Below are positions 62,254 through 62,551 of a DNA stretch of 62,551 bases, piece after piece. A program made the position numbers and the translations under genes. Source of the stretch: SFDP01 sp051653625 (GTDB lineage: Bacteria; Bacillota; Clostridia; Lachnospirales; Lachnospiraceae); assembly GCA_051653625.1 (NCBI GenBank), contig JBOFWM010000057.1, positions 1-62,551 on the forward strand, given 5' to 3'. Numbering within the stretch: the stretch's first letter is position 1; the number at the start of each line of letters is the position of its first letter. The notes beneath the pieces were generated by a model. That model worked only from the letters and a program-made list of their open reading frames with translations. It searched no databases and was not told the DNA's origin.

Positions 62254-62551
62254 ATGATTTATTTTATGTATTTATGTGTAGCAGTTGGAGTAACTTTATT
62301 ATCTATTAAGGCAGCAGATTATGTTGATTTGTTGGAAAAAAAGACGAGTTTATCAGGAGCGTTTATTGGCGGAATATTATTATCTGCGGTGACATCATTA
62401 CCAGAAATGTTTACAAGTATTTCGTCTACAATGATATTTCATGAAGCAGGTCTTTGTATTGGAAATATTTTGGGAAGTGATTTATTTAATTTTATGATTT
62501 TATCAATTTTGATTTTGATATCACTGAAAAGTTTTTGTAAAGTAAAAATTG
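62254..62551 (+). CDS. Sodium/calcium exchanger family cation antiporter, 3'-truncated
   Basis: The first 99 codons only; the gene runs off the window. Start ATG 62254 follows GGAGGAAG; an ATG at 62250 is in a frame that soon stops. The N-terminal helix and AFIGGILLSAVTSLPEMFTS, with GNILGSDLFNFMILSILIL after it, are the alpha-repeat motifs (TSLPE, GSDxxN) of the CaCA superfamily. With a Mn2+ riboswitch ahead, it may be an exporter for manganese or calcium. That substrate is inference. Confidence 0.88.
   Translation, partial: MIYFMYLCVAVGVTLLSIKAADYVDLLEKKTSLSGAFIGGILLSAVTSLPEMFTSISSTMIFHEAGLCIGNILGSDLFNFMILSILILISLKSFCKVKI

Overview
The window is AT-rich DNA from a Gram-positive anaerobe of the Bacillota, class Clostridia, most likely a Lachnospiraceae relative. 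The evidence is AAGGAGG-type ribosome sites, sigma-A-like promoters, leader RNAs (T-box, TPP, yybP-ykoY) typical of Firmicutes, AddAB instead of RecBCD, the LL-diaminopimelate aminotransferase route to lysine, an archaeal-type AspRS beside GatCAB, and families common in Clostridia (DUF6062, TIGR03915/TIGR03916-type pair, His-less HPr). The genus cannot be fixed from the sequence. No rRNA, tRNA, CRISPR array, IS element or prophage was seen.

Layout. 1-6.3 kb: the end of a membrane-anchored surface protein, then a tight run hisC-popT-methyltransferase-hslO-nadE closed by a bidirectional terminator. 6.3-9.7 kb: a reverse-strand membrane protein, then glnA, an ANTAR RNA-binding regulator and dapF; dapL follows. 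10.9-15.9 kb: a T-box leader controlling aspS-gatC-gatA-gatB, the indirect Asn-tRNA pathway. 15.9-22.1 kb: two small membrane proteins, guaB, then deoB-pdp-deoC for nucleoside salvage. 22.1-30.2 kb: a DUF2142 membrane protein, several regulators (XRE, MocR-type, TetR), glnS, DUF2225 and DUF6062 proteins, and small unknown proteins. 30.3-37.3 kb: addB-addA recombination nuclease-helicase. 37.3-39.6 kb: TPP riboswitch with thiT, then a HAD phosphatase and a CPBP protease. 39.6-45.8 kb: glutamate synthase gltA-gltD behind a short leader with two alternative hairpins. 46-51.9 kb: a maltodextrin-type uptake and utilisation operon (binding protein, two permeases, malQ, LacI regulator) with a large operator just after the promoter. 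51.9-53.9 kb: YeiH exporter and divergent LysR regulator. 54-54.9 kb: a decayed ECF sigma/anti-sigma (SigV/RsiV-like) pair. 54.9-60 kb: a radical-SAM plus DUF4130 pair of putative DNA repair or modification genes under a promoter carrying two LexA-like boxes, an HPr-like protein without the active-site histidine, and a nuclease-helicase fusion. 60-62.5 kb: a cluster of DnaA boxes, an intracellular GH13 glucosidase, a Thr/Glu-repeat lipoprotein, and a Mn2+ (yybP-ykoY) riboswitch before the start of a cation exchanger.

How the parts connect. Nitrogen assimilation appears twice (glnA with its ANTAR protein; gltAD), and the gltA leader holds an AAAGGG hexaloop hairpin that excludes a terminator, which is what an ANTAR antiterminator would act on. 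GlnRS at 24.5 kb implies that GatCAB serves Asn-tRNA rather than Gln-tRNA. The sugar operon, MalQ and the GH13 enzyme form a coherent maltodextrin pathway. The most novel candidate is the 54.9-57.2 kb radical-SAM/DUF4130 unit: a perfect 19-bp inverted repeat places one SOS-like box between -35 and -10 and a second over the start of the transcript, which suggests DNA-damage control of a poorly characterised DNA-processing system.
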